From positions 6,103,465-6,167,464 of the forward strand of contig NZ_CP104694.1 in NCBI RefSeq assembly GCF_025398735.1: a DNA stretch of 64,000 nucleotides, read 5' to 3'. The position numbers and the translations under genes were made by a program. The stretch is from Tahibacter amnicola (GTDB lineage: Bacteria; Pseudomonadota; Gammaproteobacteria; Xanthomonadales; Rhodanobacteraceae). Each line of letters opens with the position of its first letter. The first letter of the stretch is position 1. A model generated the notes under the pieces. It saw only the letters and a program-made list of their open reading frames with translations, was not told the DNA's origin and did no database searches. Of the stretch, positions 19,482-29,824 are shown in pieces.

Positions 19482-20783
19482 TCAGCCGGCTTTGCGCAGG
19501 ACCGCATAGAAAAACCCGTCCATGCCATTCTCCCCCGGAAGGTTCTGGCGCCCGGCGCCGCTGGCACGCCCGAACCATTCTGGAATGACGGTTTCGGCGA
19601 CCGCGTCCGGATGACGGGCCAGGAAGGTATCGACCTGGTCCGCGTTCTCGGCGCGCAGTATCGAACAGGTGGCATAGACCAGGCGACCATCCGGTGCCAG
19701 CAGGGGCCACAGGGCCTCGAGCAGGCGCGCCTGCTCGGCGACCAGCGGCGCGATATCAGCCGCACGGCGGTGCAGACGGATATCCGGTTGGCGCCGGATG
19801 ACGCCAGTGGCGCTGCACGGGGCATCGAGCAGGATGCGGTGGAAAGGTTGGCCGTCCCACCAGGTATCCGGCGTGGCCGCGTCGGCGGCGACGCAGCGGC
19901 CGCTCAATCCCAGCCGCTGCAGCGTGTCGGTCACCGACTCAAGACGGCGTGCATCACGATCCAGCGCAAGCAGCTTTACATCGGCCTGTTCCAGGCATTG
20001 CGCGGCCTTGCCGCCGGGCGCCGCGCAGGCATCGAGCACGCGCTGGCCGGCGGCCAGGGCCAGCAGCGGCGCCGTCAGCTGGGCCGCGCCGTCCTGCACG
20101 GAAAACAGGCCTTCGGCGAAACCCGGCAGCTGGGTGACGTCGGTGCTCTCGGCGAGAACCACGGCGTCCGCCAGATGCGCGTGCTTCTGCGCCTCGATGC
20201 CGGCCGCCAGAAGACGCGCCAGGAGCGCATCAACGGTGGCACGCCGGCGATTGACGCGCAAAACCAACGGAGCCGCCGCGTTGCCGGCCGCGATGATCGC
20301 CGGCCACTGCCCGGGCCAGTCGGACTGCAGGCGTTCCATCAACCAGCGCGGATGTGCCGATGCCGCAACCGGATCGGCCTGGATCATGGCCTCGATATCG
20401 TCACGGTCACGCAGGAAGCGGCGCAGCACCGCGTTGATCAATCCGGCGAAGTGCGGACGGTTCAGGCGACGCGCGGCTTCCACCGTCGCGGCGACAGCGG
20501 CGTATTCGGCCATGCCCATCGCAGCCACCTGGACCAGGCCAAGCACCATCAGCGCATGCACCAGCGGTTCGCGCGTGCGCAGCGGTTTCTGCACGAGGCG
20601 GTCCAGCACGGCGTCGTAGCGTGGCCACCAGCGCGCGCCGTCGTGCAGCAGTGCAGACAGCAGCGCGCGGTCGCGCGGCTCTTTGATACGAGGGGAAAGT
20701 TCCGCAAACGCAGCGCGCAGCGAGACGCCACCGCGCACGATGCGATCGAGGCCTTGGGCGGCCAAAGCCCGCGCGTCGTTCAT
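19482..20783 (-). CDS. rsmB: 16S rRNA (cytosine-967-C5)-methyltransferase RsmB
   Basis: Cytoplasmic rRNA methyltransferase (433 aa) that makes m5C967 in 16S rRNA using SAM. An N-terminal NusB-like RNA-binding domain ([42 protein letters not shown]) precedes the SAM domain. That domain has [18 protein letters not shown], the two catalytic Cys motifs [18 protein letters not shown] and [11 protein letters not shown], and C-terminal [14 protein letters not shown]. Length matches the family. Start 20783 overlaps the fmt stop (ATGA), the classical fmt-rsmB coupling. Confidence 0.95.
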   Translation of the reverse strand: MNDARALAAQGLDRIVRGGVSLRAAFAELSPRIKEPRDRALLSALLHDGARWWPRYDAVLDRLVQKPLRTREPLVHALMVLGLVQVAAMGMAEYAAVAATVEAARRLNRPHFAGLINAVLRRFLRDRDDIEAMIQADPVAASAHPRWLMERLQSDWPGQWPAIIAAGNAAAPLVLRVNRRRATVDALLARLLAAGIEAQKHAHLADAVVLAESTDVTQLPGFAEGLFSVQDGAAQLTAPLLALAAGQRVLDACAAPGGKAAQCLEQADVKLLALDRDARRLESVTDTLQRLGLSGRCVAADAATPDTWWDGQPFHRILLDAPCSATGVIRRQPDIRLHRRAADIAPLVAEQARLLEALWPLLAPDGRLVYATCSILRAENADQVDTFLARHPDAVAETVIPEWFGRASGAGRQNLPGENGMDGFFYAVLRKAG

Positions 20784-21724
20784 GTGATGGCCTTGCGCAG
20801 CTCGGGACGCGCATTGAGGTAGTCCACGGCCTGCACACGGCGCCCACCGGCGCGCTGCAGTTCGCGGATCCGCAGCACGCCGTCGCCAGTGGCAACGTCG
20901 ATGCCATCGCGACCGGCCGCCACGATGTCTCCGGGCTGACCGCGCCCGCCGTCGCCGACGGCAACGGCAGACCACACGCGCAGGCGCTCGCCCGCCACGT
21001 CACCCTCGGCGACGGGCCACGGGTCAAACGCGCGCACCTTGCGTTCGATCGCCTGTGCGCTGTCGCGCCAGTCGATCACCGCTTCAGCCTTGTCGAGCTT
21101 GTGTGCGTAGGTGACGCCATCCACCGGCTGCGGGTCGCAGGGCGGTGCCTGCCGCGCAGCCGCGAGCGTCAACAATGCAGGCGCCAGTACCTCGGCACCC
21201 ATCACACTCAGGCGATCGTGCAGCGAACCGCCCGTCTCCGCAGGTGACAGCGCCGTAACGGTGCGCGCGATGACCGGGCCCGTATCCAGGCCCTTCTCCA
21301 TGCGCATCAGGCACACGCCACTTTCCGCATCACCGGCGAGGACCGCGCGCTGGATCGGCGCGGCACCCCGCCAGCGCGGCAGCAGCGAGGCATGCACGTT
21401 CCAGCAACCGAAGGCCGGGATGTCCAGCACGGACTGCGGCAGGATCAGGCCATAGGCCACGACGACCATCAGATCCGGCCGGTACGCCGCCAGCACCGCC
21501 CGGGCGGCCGGATTGCGCAGCGTTTCGGGTTGTTCCACCGGCAGGCCGGCGGCTTCGGCCGCCTGCTTGACGGGGCTGGGCGTGAGCTTGCGCCCGCGGC
21601 CGGCCGGGCGATCCGGCTGGGTGTAGACAGCCACCACCTCGACCCCTGCCTGACGGCAGGCGGCGAGGCAAGGCACGGCAAACTCCGGTGTTCCGGCGAA
21701 CACCACGCGCAGAGCCTGGCTCAT
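20780..21724 (-). CDS. fmt: Methionyl-tRNA formyltransferase
   Basis: Formylates Met-tRNAfMet with 10-formyl-tetrahydrofolate for translation initiation. At 314 aa the length is typical. Visible: [16 protein letters not shown] at the N-terminus, the specificity loop [19 protein letters not shown], the catalytic segment [33 protein letters not shown], and a C-terminal OB-like domain. Follows def by 7 bp and overlaps rsmB by 4 bp, so def-fmt-rsmB form one operon. Confidence 0.97.
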   Translation of the reverse strand: MSQALRVVFAGTPEFAVPCLAACRQAGVEVVAVYTQPDRPAGRGRKLTPSPVKQAAEAAGLPVEQPETLRNPAARAVLAAYRPDLMVVVAYGLILPQSVLDIPAFGCWNVHASLLPRWRGAAPIQRAVLAGDAESGVCLMRMEKGLDTGPVIARTVTALSPAETGGSLHDRLSVMGAEVLAPALLTLAAARQAPPCDPQPVDGVTYAHKLDKAEAVIDWRDSAQAIERKVRAFDPWPVAEGDVAGERLRVWSAVAVGDGGRGQPGDIVAAGRDGIDVATGDGVLRIRELQRAGGRRVQAVDYLNARPELRKAIT

Positions 21725-21731
21725 GCCAACC

Positions 21732-22241
21732 TCAGCCGCTGGCCGCGTTGCGGCGCTGCTTTTCGAGCTTCTTGCGCACCATCTCGCGCTTGAGCGGCGA
21801 GAGGTAGTCGACGAACAGGCGTCCGGCCAGGTGATCCATCTCGTGCTGGATGCAGACGGCGAGGAGGCCGTCGGCGTCGAGGCGGAAGGTCTTGCCGTCC
21901 GCGTCCTCGGCTTCGACCGTGATCAGGTTGGCCCGCTCGACATCTGCGTAGATGCCGGGTACGGACAGGCAGCCTTCCTGGTAGGTCTGGATGCCGTCCT
22001 TGGCCACCACGCGCGGATTGGCGAACACGCGCGGCTGGTTTTTCTCCTCGGAGACATCCAGCACCAGCAACTGCCGGTGCACGTTGACCTGCGTGGCGGC
22101 CAGGCCAATGCCCGGCGCCTCGTACATGGTCTCGAACATGTCGGCCACCAGACGTTTGAGGTCCGGTCCGAATTCAGTCACCGGTTGCGCCTTGGTGCGC
22201 AGCCGGGGATCGGGAAATTCCAGGATGGTCAGCTTTGCCAC
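21732..22241 (-). CDS. def: Peptide deformylase
   Basis: Metalloenzyme (169 aa) removing the N-formyl group from nascent proteins. Motifs: GIGLAATQV (I), EGCLSVPG with the metal Cys (II), and QHEMDHLAG with the two metal His and catalytic Glu (III). The start is GTG 22241 ([15 protein letters not shown]), placed by the conserved ILEFPDPRL start of the family and GAGG nine bases upstream; a longer open frame to 22307 is not supported. First gene of the def-fmt-rsmB line, divergent from the lysM gene. Confidence 0.96.
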   Translation of the reverse strand: MAKLTILEFPDPRLRTKAQPVTEFGPDLKRLVADMFETMYEAPGIGLAATQVNVHRQLLVLDVSEEKNQPRVFANPRVVAKDGIQTYQEGCLSVPGIYADVERANLITVEAEDADGKTFRLDADGLLAVCIQHEMDHLAGRLFVDYLSPLKREMVRKKLEKQRRNAASG

Positions 22242-22393
22242 GACGGATACCTCGAAAGCGATTTGCGCGGAAGTTGGCGGAAGCCATACCCGCCCTGCGC
22301 ATAACATGCCGAAATTCTACGCGGAATCGACCGCTTAGGGGGTGCCGCGGCGATTTTTGCGGCCGGCGGCCTTAACCGCCCGGCGACTATCGC

Positions 22394-22421
22394 TTGCGTG
22401 CGATTTTTCTTAGGCTACACT
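22394..22421 (+). promoter_or_regulatory. Putative sigma-70 promoter for lysM-dprA
   Basis: TTGCGT (22394-22399) and TACACT (22416-22421) are separated by 16 bp, in an AT-richer patch 36 bp before the lysM start codon. Prediction by consensus only. Confidence 0.5.
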
Positions 22422-22456
22422 CACAAGGCCCTTGGGGAATCAGGTAATTGGCAGCC

Positions 22457-23611
22457 ATGCTTAAAAAACTACCTGCACTTTTTGCTGGACTGCTGCTCAC
22501 CGTCGCTGCCGCCGCCGTCAGCGAAGCCGAGTTGCGCACCGACCACCCTGATACCTACACGGTAAAACGCGGGGATACGCTGTGGGACATTTCCGCGCGT
22601 TTCCTGAAGAAACCGTGGCTCTGGCCTGAGATCTGGCAGGCCAATCCGCAGGTGGAGAACCCCCACCTGATCTATCCGGGTGATGTGCTCAATCTCTCCT
22701 ATCTCAACGGGCGCTATCGCCTGAGTGGCACCGGGCCGCGCGTGCGCTCCTCGCCACTGGATGAGGCCATCCAGCCGATTCCGCTCAAGGACATCGAGCA
22801 TTTCCTGAAGAACATGCGGGTCGTGGACGAGAAAACGTTCAAGGGCCTGCCGCATGTCCTGGCCATCGAAGAAAACAAGCTGCGCGGGACCAGCGGCAAC
22901 CTGATCTACGTGCGCAACAGCGACGGCAAGGCAGGCGACCGTTTCGTCGTGGTACGGCCGACCAACCTGTACTACTCGCTGCCGCCCAAGGAAAAAGGCG
23001 GTGCGCCGACGACCCACGTGCGCGAGGTCGATCCGCTGCACGGCCAGTCCAAGGTGCTGTGGGTGCACAGTCCGATGGAGCACACCTTCTCCGGCGACGT
23101 GAAGGTGCTCGGCTACGAGGTGCAGGTCATCGGCAACGCCCAGGTTACCCGCGAGGGCAGCCCGAGCTCGATGCTGGTCACCTACTCCGACATGGAAGTT
23201 CGCCCCGGCGACCTGATCATGCCGGTCGAAGACAAGCCCTACGATTCCCAGTACCTGCCGCACCCGCCGGAAGAAGTGCCGAGCGACTTCAAGGTCCTGG
23301 CCTTCACCGATGCGGTGAACGCGATCGGCCCGCGTCAGGTCGTGGCACTGTCGCGCGGCGCCGCCGACGGCGTCGAGAACGGCGAGACGTACTCGATCTA
23401 TACGCCGGGCGAGACGATCAACGACGACTACGCCTATACCGAGGGCACGGCCAAGCACCTGTTCCACCCGAAGGACGCCAAGGTCACCCTGCCGGAGGAA
23501 TACATCGGCCACGTGATGATCTTCCGCACCTTCGACCGGGTCAGCTACGGCCTGGTGATGGACGGCCTGCGTCCGGTGCACCGCCAGGACGTCCTGCGCG
23601 CACCCGACTGA
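22457..23611 (+). CDS. Exported LysM-domain protein
   Basis: Exported peptidoglycan-binding protein, 384 aa, function unknown. Signal peptide MLKKLPALFAGLLLTVAAAA, then one LysM domain (DTYTVKRGDTLWDISARFL, WLWPEIWQANPQVENPHLIY, GDVLNLSY). About 300 residues follow without a recognised enzyme motif. The same gene precedes dprA in many beta- and gammaproteobacteria. Start ATG 22457 is preferred to TTG 22448 because it gives the conserved MLKKL-type signal. An intrinsic terminator follows directly. Confidence 0.9.
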   Translation: MLKKLPALFAGLLLTVAAAAVSEAELRTDHPDTYTVKRGDTLWDISARFLKKPWLWPEIWQANPQVENPHLIYPGDVLNLSYLNGRYRLSGTGPRVRSSPLDEAIQPIPLKDIEHFLKNMRVVDEKTFKGLPHVLAIEENKLRGTSGNLIYVRNSDGKAGDRFVVVRPTNLYYSLPPKEKGGAPTTHVREVDPLHGQSKVLWVHSPMEHTFSGDVKVLGYEVQVIGNAQVTREGSPSSMLVTYSDMEVRPGDLIMPVEDKPYDSQYLPHPPEEVPSDFKVLAFTDAVNAIGPRQVVALSRGAADGVENGETYSIYTPGETINDDYAYTEGTAKHLFHPKDAKVTLPEEYIGHVMIFRTFDRVSYGLVMDGLRPVHRQDVLRAPD

Positions 23612-23633
23612 CGGTATCGATCAGCGACTCACA

Positions 23634-23664
23634 ACGGCGCGGCTTGTCCGCGCCGTTTTACTTT
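23634..23664 (+). terminator. Intrinsic terminator after lysM gene
   Basis: Perfect 9-bp stem ACGGCGCGG / CCGCGCCGT with a CTTGT loop, followed by TTTTACTTT. This is the only hairpin in the window with a good U-tract on the strand of a protein gene. Confidence 0.8.
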
Positions 23665-23790
23665 CAGGTTCGCGAAACCGTGCGCCAACGGATTGAACGC
23701 CAGCGGTTTTGAGCGCGTTTCGCAGTGTCTTACGCGGCGAGACACCTTCACGGCAGCCTGGACGCTGCACCCACGTGGCCCAAGGATGGT

Positions 23791-24951
23791 ATGACTACCC
23801 CGCCCGATACCCCTGCCCCGGCACCGACGCGCAGCAACGCGGAAACCCGTGCCTGGCTGGCCTTGCTGCGTGCCCCTGGGCTGGGCGGCGTCAGCATCCG
23901 TTCGCTGGTCGAGCGCGCCGGCAGTGCCACTGCCGCGGTGGACACGATCGACCTGCTGCGCCGCGAATTCGCCATTGACGAGGCCTCGCTGGCCTGGCTG
24001 CGGCAGCCGGACGAAGGCCGTCTGGACGAGGACGAAGCCTGGCTTGCCCTGCCGCGGCATCACCTGCTCACCTGGCACGATGCGGATTACCCGCCGTTGC
24101 TGCGCGATACGGCTCAGCCGCCGGCAGCCCTGTTCGTGATCGGCGAGCCAGGCCTGCTGTGGGTTCCGCAGATCGGCGTGGTCGGTGCGCGCAGTGCAAC
24201 CGCCGGTGGCCTCGCCAATGCCCGCAGTTTCGCCCGCAGCCTCGCCCAGGGCGGCTTTGCCATCACCAGCGGGCTCGCCGACGGGGTCGACGGTGCCGCG
24301 CACCTGGGCGCCCTGGAGGCGCCAGGAACGACGATCGCGGTGATGGGTACCGGGCCCGACCTGGTCTATCCGCGCAAGCATGCGGAACTGGCCGGGCGAA
24401 TCGGCGCGAGCGGCGTCATCGTCACGGAATTTCCGCCGGGCACCGATGCCCGCCCGGGCCACTTTCCACGCCGCAACCGCCTGATTGCCGGCCTGTCCCT
24501 CGGGGTGCTGGTGATCGAGGCGGGGCTCAAGTCCGGCTCGCTCATCACGGCACGCCTGGCGGCCGAGCAGGGGCGCGAGGTGTTCGCCCTCCCCGGCTCG
24601 ATCCACAATCCGCTCGCGCGCGGCTGTCACCAGCTGATCCGCCAGGGCGCCAAGCTCGTCGAAGCCAGCGAGGAAATCGTCGCCGAGCTGGCACCGATGG
24701 CCCTCATCCTGGGCGAGCGGCTGCGGGCCCGGCTGGCGCCGGCAGCCGCCTCCCCTGTCGAGGCGGCCGGAGTCGAGCGCGACGCCGATTATGTGCGCCT
24801 TCTCGCCGCGCTGGGCCACGATCCACTCAGCCTGGACGAACTCGCCGACCGCGCGGCCATGAGTATTTCGGCGCTTTCCTCGATGTTGCTGGTGCTGGAA
24901 CTGCAGGGAGAGGTTGTTTCCGCCGGGGGCGGCCGCTATATGCGCAGCTGA
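23791..24951 (+). CDS. dprA: DNA-processing protein DprA (Smf)
   Basis: DprA binds incoming single-stranded DNA during transformation and loads RecA. The 386-aa product has an N-terminal SAM-like/HhH region (AWLALLRAPGLGGVSIRSLVE) and the Rossmann-like core (IGVVGARSATAGGLANAR, ITSGLADGVDGAAHLGAL, TIAVMGTGPDLVYPRKHAEL, FPPGTDARPGHFPRRNRLIA, GSLITARLAAEQGREVFALP). It ends in a winged-helix DprA_WH domain (DPLSLDELADRAAMSISALS). Start 23791 is set by AAGGA four bases upstream. It follows the lysM gene after a terminator; the smg gene usual between dprA and topA is absent. Confidence 0.95.
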   Translation: MTTPPDTPAPAPTRSNAETRAWLALLRAPGLGGVSIRSLVERAGSATAAVDTIDLLRREFAIDEASLAWLRQPDEGRLDEDEAWLALPRHHLLTWHDADYPPLLRDTAQPPAALFVIGEPGLLWVPQIGVVGARSATAGGLANARSFARSLAQGGFAITSGLADGVDGAAHLGALEAPGTTIAVMGTGPDLVYPRKHAELAGRIGASGVIVTEFPPGTDARPGHFPRRNRLIAGLSLGVLVIEAGLKSGSLITARLAAEQGREVFALPGSIHNPLARGCHQLIRQGAKLVEASEEIVAELAPMALILGERLRARLAPAAASPVEAAGVERDADYVRLLAALGHDPLSLDELADRAAMSISALSSMLLVLELQGEVVSAGGGRYMRS

Positions 24952-25246
24952 TGGCGCCGAGATTTGCCGCCAGAAACCCGTGTCACGACCTCAATGCGCT
25001 GATTTTGCAATTGTTTTTCCAACAGGCCATTCGGTCGCGGCGATGTCCTGCCGGACCGGCCGGACGATGGTCGATCGCCCGTGTCGCACCGCACAACTTC
25101 CCGAAGTCCGGCTTGACAGCACGCTGCGGCGTGTGTGCACGATGAAAAAAGACGAGGGCAGTCCGCAGCGCCCGGCCCTTTCCAAACCCTGACCAGAGCG
25201 GTCGGCGGCTCGCCCGCCGGCATGCGCAGAGGACGCGCCAGACCCG

Positions 25247-27757
25247 ATGGCCAAGAATCTTCTCATCGTCGAATCGCCCGCAAAGGCGAAGACGATCAAC
25301 AAATACCTGGGCAAGGACTTCACCGTCCTTGCCTCCTACGGGCATGTGCGCGACCTGGTCCCCAAGGAAGGCGCGGTGCAGCCCGAGCGCGAGTTCGCCA
25401 TGAACTACGCGGTGATTGACAAGAACGAACGTCACGTCGACGCCATCGCCAAGGCGGCGGCCAAGGCCGAAGCCCTGTATCTGGCAACCGACTTGGATCG
25501 CGAAGGCGAAGCCATCAGCTGGCACATCAGCGAGATCCTGCGTGAACGCGGCCTGCTCGACGGCAAGGACGTCCACCGCGTGGTGTTCTCGGAAATTACC
25601 CCCAAGGCCATCAAGGACGCGGTCGAGCACCCGCGCGAGCTCTCGCTCGACCTGGTCAACGCGCAACAGGCGCGGCGCGCCCTGGATTACCTGGTTGGCT
25701 TCAATCTCTCGCCGGTGCTCTGGCGCAAGGTGCAGCGCGGCCTTTCGGCAGGCCGGGTGCAGTCGCCCGCGCTGCGCATGATTGTCGAGCGCGAAGACGA
25801 AATCGAACGTTTCGTCCCGCGCGAATACTGGAGCATGGACGCCGACGTCGCCCATGCCACGCAGCCGTTCCGCGCGCGTCTGCTGCGCCTGAACGGCAAG
25901 AAGTTCGAACAGTTCGACCTGACCAACGCCCGCGATGCGCACGCCGCCCGCGATGCGTTGCTGGCCGCCGCCAAGGGCGAGCTGGTGGTCAGCGACGTAC
26001 AGTCCAAGGAACGCAAGCGTCGCCCGGCGGCGCCGTTCACGACCTCCACGCTGCAACAGGAAGCTGCGCGCAAGCTCGGGTATTCCACCAGCCGCACCAT
26101 GCGCCTGGCGCAGCAGCTGTATGAAGGCATTGCGCTGGGTGACGAGGGCGTCGTCGGCCTCATCACCTATATGCGTACCGACTCCACCCACCTGTCGGAA
26201 GACGCCGTCACCGAGCTGCGCGATGTGATCCGCCGCGATTTCGGCGCGGGCTCCGTGCCGCCGGCGCCGAACGTCTACAAGACCAAATCCAAGAATGCGC
26301 AGGAAGCGCACGAGGCGATCCGCCCCACGTCGGCCATGCGCCGCCCGGCGAGCGTCGCCAGCGCGCTATCGGACGAGCAGCGCAAGCTCTACGAGCTGAT
26401 CTGGAAACGCACCGTGGCCTCGCAGATGCAGCACGCCACGATGAATACCGTCTCGGTCGACATGGCCTGCGGCGACGCGTCGGCGTTCCGCGCCAGCGGC
26501 ACGACGGTGGTCGATCCGGGCTTTCTTGCCGTCTACGAGGAAGGCCGCGACCAGAAATCCGCCGAGGACGAAGACGAAGGCCGCAAACTGCCGGTGCTCA
26601 AGATCGGCGACCGCCTGCCGCTGCGTGACATCCTGGCCGAACAGCACTTCACCGAGCCGCCGCCGCGCTACTCCGAAGCCAGCCTGGTCAAGGCGCTGGA
26701 GGAATACGGTATCGGCCGTCCGTCGACCTACGCCAGCATCATCCAGACGCTACTGGCGCGCGAGTACGTGACGCTCGACAGCCGGCGCTTCCGTCCGACG
26801 GACGTCGGCCGCGCGGTGAGCAAATTCCTTTCGGGCCATTTCACCCGCTACGTCGACTACGACTTCACCGCCAAGCTCGAAGACGAGCTCGACGCGGTCA
26901 GTCGCGGCGAGGAAGACTGGGTGCCGCTGATGCATCGCTTCTGGTCACCGTTCAAGTCGCTGGTGGACGAGAAGATCGAAACCGTCGACAAGTCCGAAGC
27001 CACCGGCTCGCGCCTGCTCGGCGACGATCCGGCCAGCGGCAAGCCGGTTTCCGTGCGCCTGGGGCGCTACGGGCCGTTCGCCCAGATCGGTACCAAGGAA
27101 GACGAGGACAAGCCGCGGTTCGCGAGTCTGCGCACCGGCCAGAGCATGCACACGATCACGCTCGAGGAAGCACTGGAGCTGTTCAAGCTGCCGCGCAACC
27201 TCGGCCCGCATCCCGACGGCGAGGACATCACCGTCGGCGTCGGCCGCTTCGGACCGTTCGTCAAGCACGGCAAGGTCTACGCTTCGCTCAAAGCCGAGGA
27301 CGATCCGTACACGATCGAACTGCCCCGCGCCCTGCAGCTGCTGCAGGAGAAGGCCGAAGCCGCCGCCAATCGCGTGATTGCCAGCTTCCGCGACGGCGCC
27401 ATCCAGGTTCTGCGTGGCCGGTTTGGTCCGTACATCACCGACGGTGCGAAGAATGCGCGTATCCCGAAAGATCGCGAACCCGAATCGCTGACCGAAGCCG
27501 AATGCGCGGACTTGCTGGCGGCCGCACCGGATAAACCCAAGCGCGGATCGCGCTTTGCCAAGGGCAAGGCGAAGTCCGACGCGGCGGCGCCGGCGGCGAA
27601 GAAGGCCACGGCCAAGAAGGCCGCCGCCAAGGCGCCGGCGAAGAAGGCCGCGTCCGACCAGGCTCCGGCCAAGAAGGCGGCGACCAAGAAATCCGCGGCG
27701 AAAAAGGTACCCGCCAAGAAGGCAGCGGCGAAGAAGGCCGCGGCCAAGCGCGCCTGA
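25247..27757 (+). CDS. topA: DNA topoisomerase I
   Basis: Type IA topoisomerase (836 aa) relaxing negative supercoils. TOPRIM domain at the start ([37 protein letters not shown]), central domains with active-site Tyr308 in [14 protein letters not shown], and [19 protein letters not shown]. After the core come two TOPRIM-C repeats ([36 protein letters not shown]) instead of zinc fingers. The last roughly 70 residues are a histone-H1-like Lys/Ala tail of KKAAAK-type repeats. A TTGACA box at 25113-25118 may belong to its promoter, but no good -10 follows. Confidence 0.96.
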   Translation: MAKNLLIVESPAKAKTINKYLGKDFTVLASYGHVRDLVPKEGAVQPEREFAMNYAVIDKNERHVDAIAKAAAKAEALYLATDLDREGEAISWHISEILRERGLLDGKDVHRVVFSEITPKAIKDAVEHPRELSLDLVNAQQARRALDYLVGFNLSPVLWRKVQRGLSAGRVQSPALRMIVEREDEIERFVPREYWSMDADVAHATQPFRARLLRLNGKKFEQFDLTNARDAHAARDALLAAAKGELVVSDVQSKERKRRPAAPFTTSTLQQEAARKLGYSTSRTMRLAQQLYEGIALGDEGVVGLITYMRTDSTHLSEDAVTELRDVIRRDFGAGSVPPAPNVYKTKSKNAQEAHEAIRPTSAMRRPASVASALSDEQRKLYELIWKRTVASQMQHATMNTVSVDMACGDASAFRASGTTVVDPGFLAVYEEGRDQKSAEDEDEGRKLPVLKIGDRLPLRDILAEQHFTEPPPRYSEASLVKALEEYGIGRPSTYASIIQTLLAREYVTLDSRRFRPTDVGRAVSKFLSGHFTRYVDYDFTAKLEDELDAVSRGEEDWVPLMHRFWSPFKSLVDEKIETVDKSEATGSRLLGDDPASGKPVSVRLGRYGPFAQIGTKEDEDKPRFASLRTGQSMHTITLEEALELFKLPRNLGPHPDGEDITVGVGRFGPFVKHGKVYASLKAEDDPYTIELPRALQLLQEKAEAAANRVIASFRDGAIQVLRGRFGPYITDGAKNARIPKDREPESLTEAECADLLAAAPDKPKRGSRFAKGKAKSDAAAPAAKKATAKKAAAKAPAKKAASDQAPAKKAATKKSAAKKVPAKKAAAKKAAAKRA

Positions 27758-27809
27758 CTGCAGACATGTCCTGCTGCACTCTGCGTAGCACGCAACGCGG
27801 GGATCGCGC

Positions 27810-28376
27810 ATGACGCCCGCAGCGACCGACATCGACGCTGCCGTCGCGGCCCTGCGCCGCGGCGGCGTCGTCGCTTATCCGACCGAAGCGGTCTACGGCC
27901 TGGGCTGCGACCCGGCCAACGCCGCGGCGCTGGACCGCATCTTCGCGCTCAAGGAGCGACCGGCCGCCCAGGGCGTGCTGCTGATCGCCGCCGACTACGC
28001 CCAGCTCGCACCGTACCTGGACCTGCGCCAGGTGCCCGGCGAATGCCTGGCCACGGCCATGGCCTCGTGGCCGGGCCCGAATACCTGGATTTTCCCCCGT
28101 TCTGACAAAGTGCCCGAATGGATCGCGCGCGATCATCCGGGCATCGCAGTGCGGGTCACGGACCATCCCCTGGCAGCCGCACTTTGCCGCGCCTTCGGCG
28201 GACCGCTGGTCTCCACCAGCGCCAACCGGCATGGCGAACCGCCCGCACGAAACGCCGCCGAAGTTCGTATGACATTCGGTGAGCGCCTCGACGTCCTGCT
28301 CGACGGGCCGGTCGGGGGGCTTGAGCGTCCGACGCCGATCCGCGACGCTATCACCGGAGAGTTCGTGCGGCGCTAA
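27810..28376 (+). CDS. tsaC: L-threonylcarbamoyladenylate synthase TsaC
   Basis: Makes threonylcarbamoyl-AMP from Thr, bicarbonate and ATP for the t6A37 modification of tRNAs reading ANN codons. The 188-aa protein is the short TsaC/YrdC form without the Sua5 extension. Visible: [32 protein letters not shown] (basic substrate pocket), [10 protein letters not shown], and [13 protein letters not shown]. The start at 27810 lies 52 bp after topA; a topA-tsaC neighbourhood is common in this group. Confidence 0.95.
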   Translation: MTPAATDIDAAVAALRRGGVVAYPTEAVYGLGCDPANAAALDRIFALKERPAAQGVLLIAADYAQLAPYLDLRQVPGECLATAMASWPGPNTWIFPRSDKVPEWIARDHPGIAVRVTDHPLAAALCRAFGGPLVSTSANRHGEPPARNAAEVRMTFGERLDVLLDGPVGGLERPTPIRDAITGEFVRR

Positions 28377-28394
28377 CCTGTTTTGGGGGACACG

Positions 28395-29750
28395 TTGTCA
28401 GCCGTCATTCAACCGATTCCGAATCCGGCCGGTCGTGCCGTGGTCGTCGGTGACATCGGGCGCGTGGTCGCCTGGCGCCACGGCGAAGCCGTCACCGCAG
28501 GCCGTTTCCTGGCCGAGGTCGCTGCGGTCGCGCGGCAACTGCCGGCCGGGTCCGCCGCGGTCAACCTGTGCGAAGACCGCTACCACTTTCTCGTCGCCTT
28601 CGCCGCCATCGCCTTCGCCGGCCAGACCAACCTGCTGCCGCCCTGCCGCGCTCCGCAGGCGGTTGCAGAAGTGCTGGCGGCCCATCCGGGCAGCTACGCA
28701 CTGGGCGACTGCGACGTGGGCGCCGAGCAGGACTGTTTTCACCGGCTGCCAGAGATCTCCACGCTGGCACTGGATCCCGTCGAACCGTCCACGCTCACGA
28801 TCCCCGGCGATCACATCGTCGCCATCGGCTATACCTCGGGCTCCACTGGCACGCCCAAGGCCAATCCCAAAACCTGGCGCTCCTTCTGTGAAAGCACCCG
28901 GCGCAATGTCGAGGCCATCGTCCAGGCACTGGCGGCCGAACCGCTGAACATCGTGGCGACGGTACCGCCACAGCACATGTACGGCATGGAAACCTCCGTG
29001 TTGCTGCCCCTGCAGGGACCGTTCGCCGTCCATGCCGGGCGCCCGCTGTTGCCCGCGGACATCGGCTGCGCGCTAGCCGAAGTACCGGAGCCGCGGCTGC
29101 TGGTGACCACGCCGGTTCACCTGCGCGTCGTGGCGCAGGACGATGGCACCATCTTGCCGCCGATCCGCGGCCTCCTGAGCGCCACGGCGCCACTCGCCGC
29201 GGACCTGGCCCGCCAGGCCGAATCCCGCTTCTCAGCCCCCGTACTGGAAGTCTTCGGCTCCACCGAGACCTGCGTGATCGGTTATCGCCGGACCGCCCGG
29301 GAAGACGCCTGGCGTCGGCACGAGGGCGTGCTGCTGCGCCCCCAACCGGACGGCACCACGGTCGACGCCCCCTGGTTCGAGGCGCCCGTGCTGTTGCAGG
29401 ACATCATCGAGCTGCTGCCGGAAAGCCGCTTCCGGCTCTGCGGGCGCAACGCTGACCTGCTGGAGATCGCCGGCAAGCGCGCCTCGCTGGGCGACCTCAC
29501 CCGGCGCCTCCTGGCCATTCCGGGCGTTGTCGACGGGGTAGTCTTCCAGGGCGACGCCGATGCGGCCGGGGTACAACGCGTGGCGGCACTGGCCGTGGCA
29601 CCCGGCCTGACCGAAGCCGATCTCCTGGCCGCGCTGCGGCAATCGATCGATCCGGCCTTCCTGCCAAGACCATTGCGCCTGGTGTCCGCGCTACCGCGTA
29701 ACGAGACGGGCAAACTCCCCCGTACGGACCTGCTCGCGGCTCTGCGCTGA
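28395..29750 (+). CDS. AMP-dependent acyl/aryl acid ligase
   Basis: ANL-superfamily adenylating enzyme (about 451 aa). P-loop GYTSGSTGTPKANPKTW, a middle motif PPQHMYGMETSVLLPL, A5-like FGSTETCVIGYRR, GRNADLLEIAGKRASL, and the C-terminal catalytic Lys in NETGKLPRTDLL are all present. It is shorter than acetyl- or fatty-acyl-CoA synthetases (500-650 aa) and resembles the stand-alone ligases near aryl polyene and xanthomonadin genes. No such cluster is visible here, and the substrate is unknown. TTG 28395 behind GGGGGA is the best start; TTG 28383 is an alternative. Located 18 bp after tsaC. Confidence 0.8.
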   Translation: MSAVIQPIPNPAGRAVVVGDIGRVVAWRHGEAVTAGRFLAEVAAVARQLPAGSAAVNLCEDRYHFLVAFAAIAFAGQTNLLPPCRAPQAVAEVLAAHPGSYALGDCDVGAEQDCFHRLPEISTLALDPVEPSTLTIPGDHIVAIGYTSGSTGTPKANPKTWRSFCESTRRNVEAIVQALAAEPLNIVATVPPQHMYGMETSVLLPLQGPFAVHAGRPLLPADIGCALAEVPEPRLLVTTPVHLRVVAQDDGTILPPIRGLLSATAPLAADLARQAESRFSAPVLEVFGSTETCVIGYRRTAREDAWRRHEGVLLRPQPDGTTVDAPWFEAPVLLQDIIELLPESRFRLCGRNADLLEIAGKRASLGDLTRRLLAIPGVVDGVVFQGDADAAGVQRVAALAVAPGLTEADLLAALRQSIDPAFLPRPLRLVSALPRNETGKLPRTDLLAALR

Positions 29751-29824
29751 CCGTCCTGGCGGTCACACCAGCTACAATGCGCGCCCTTCGCCGCGGGGGC
29801 GCGGCAGACTCGGATGGGCAAGGC

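Noticed and set aside
27580-27757. Short tandem repeat resembling a CRISPR or satellite
   Set aside because: It is the in-frame Lys/Ala coding repeat of the topA tail, with no spacers.
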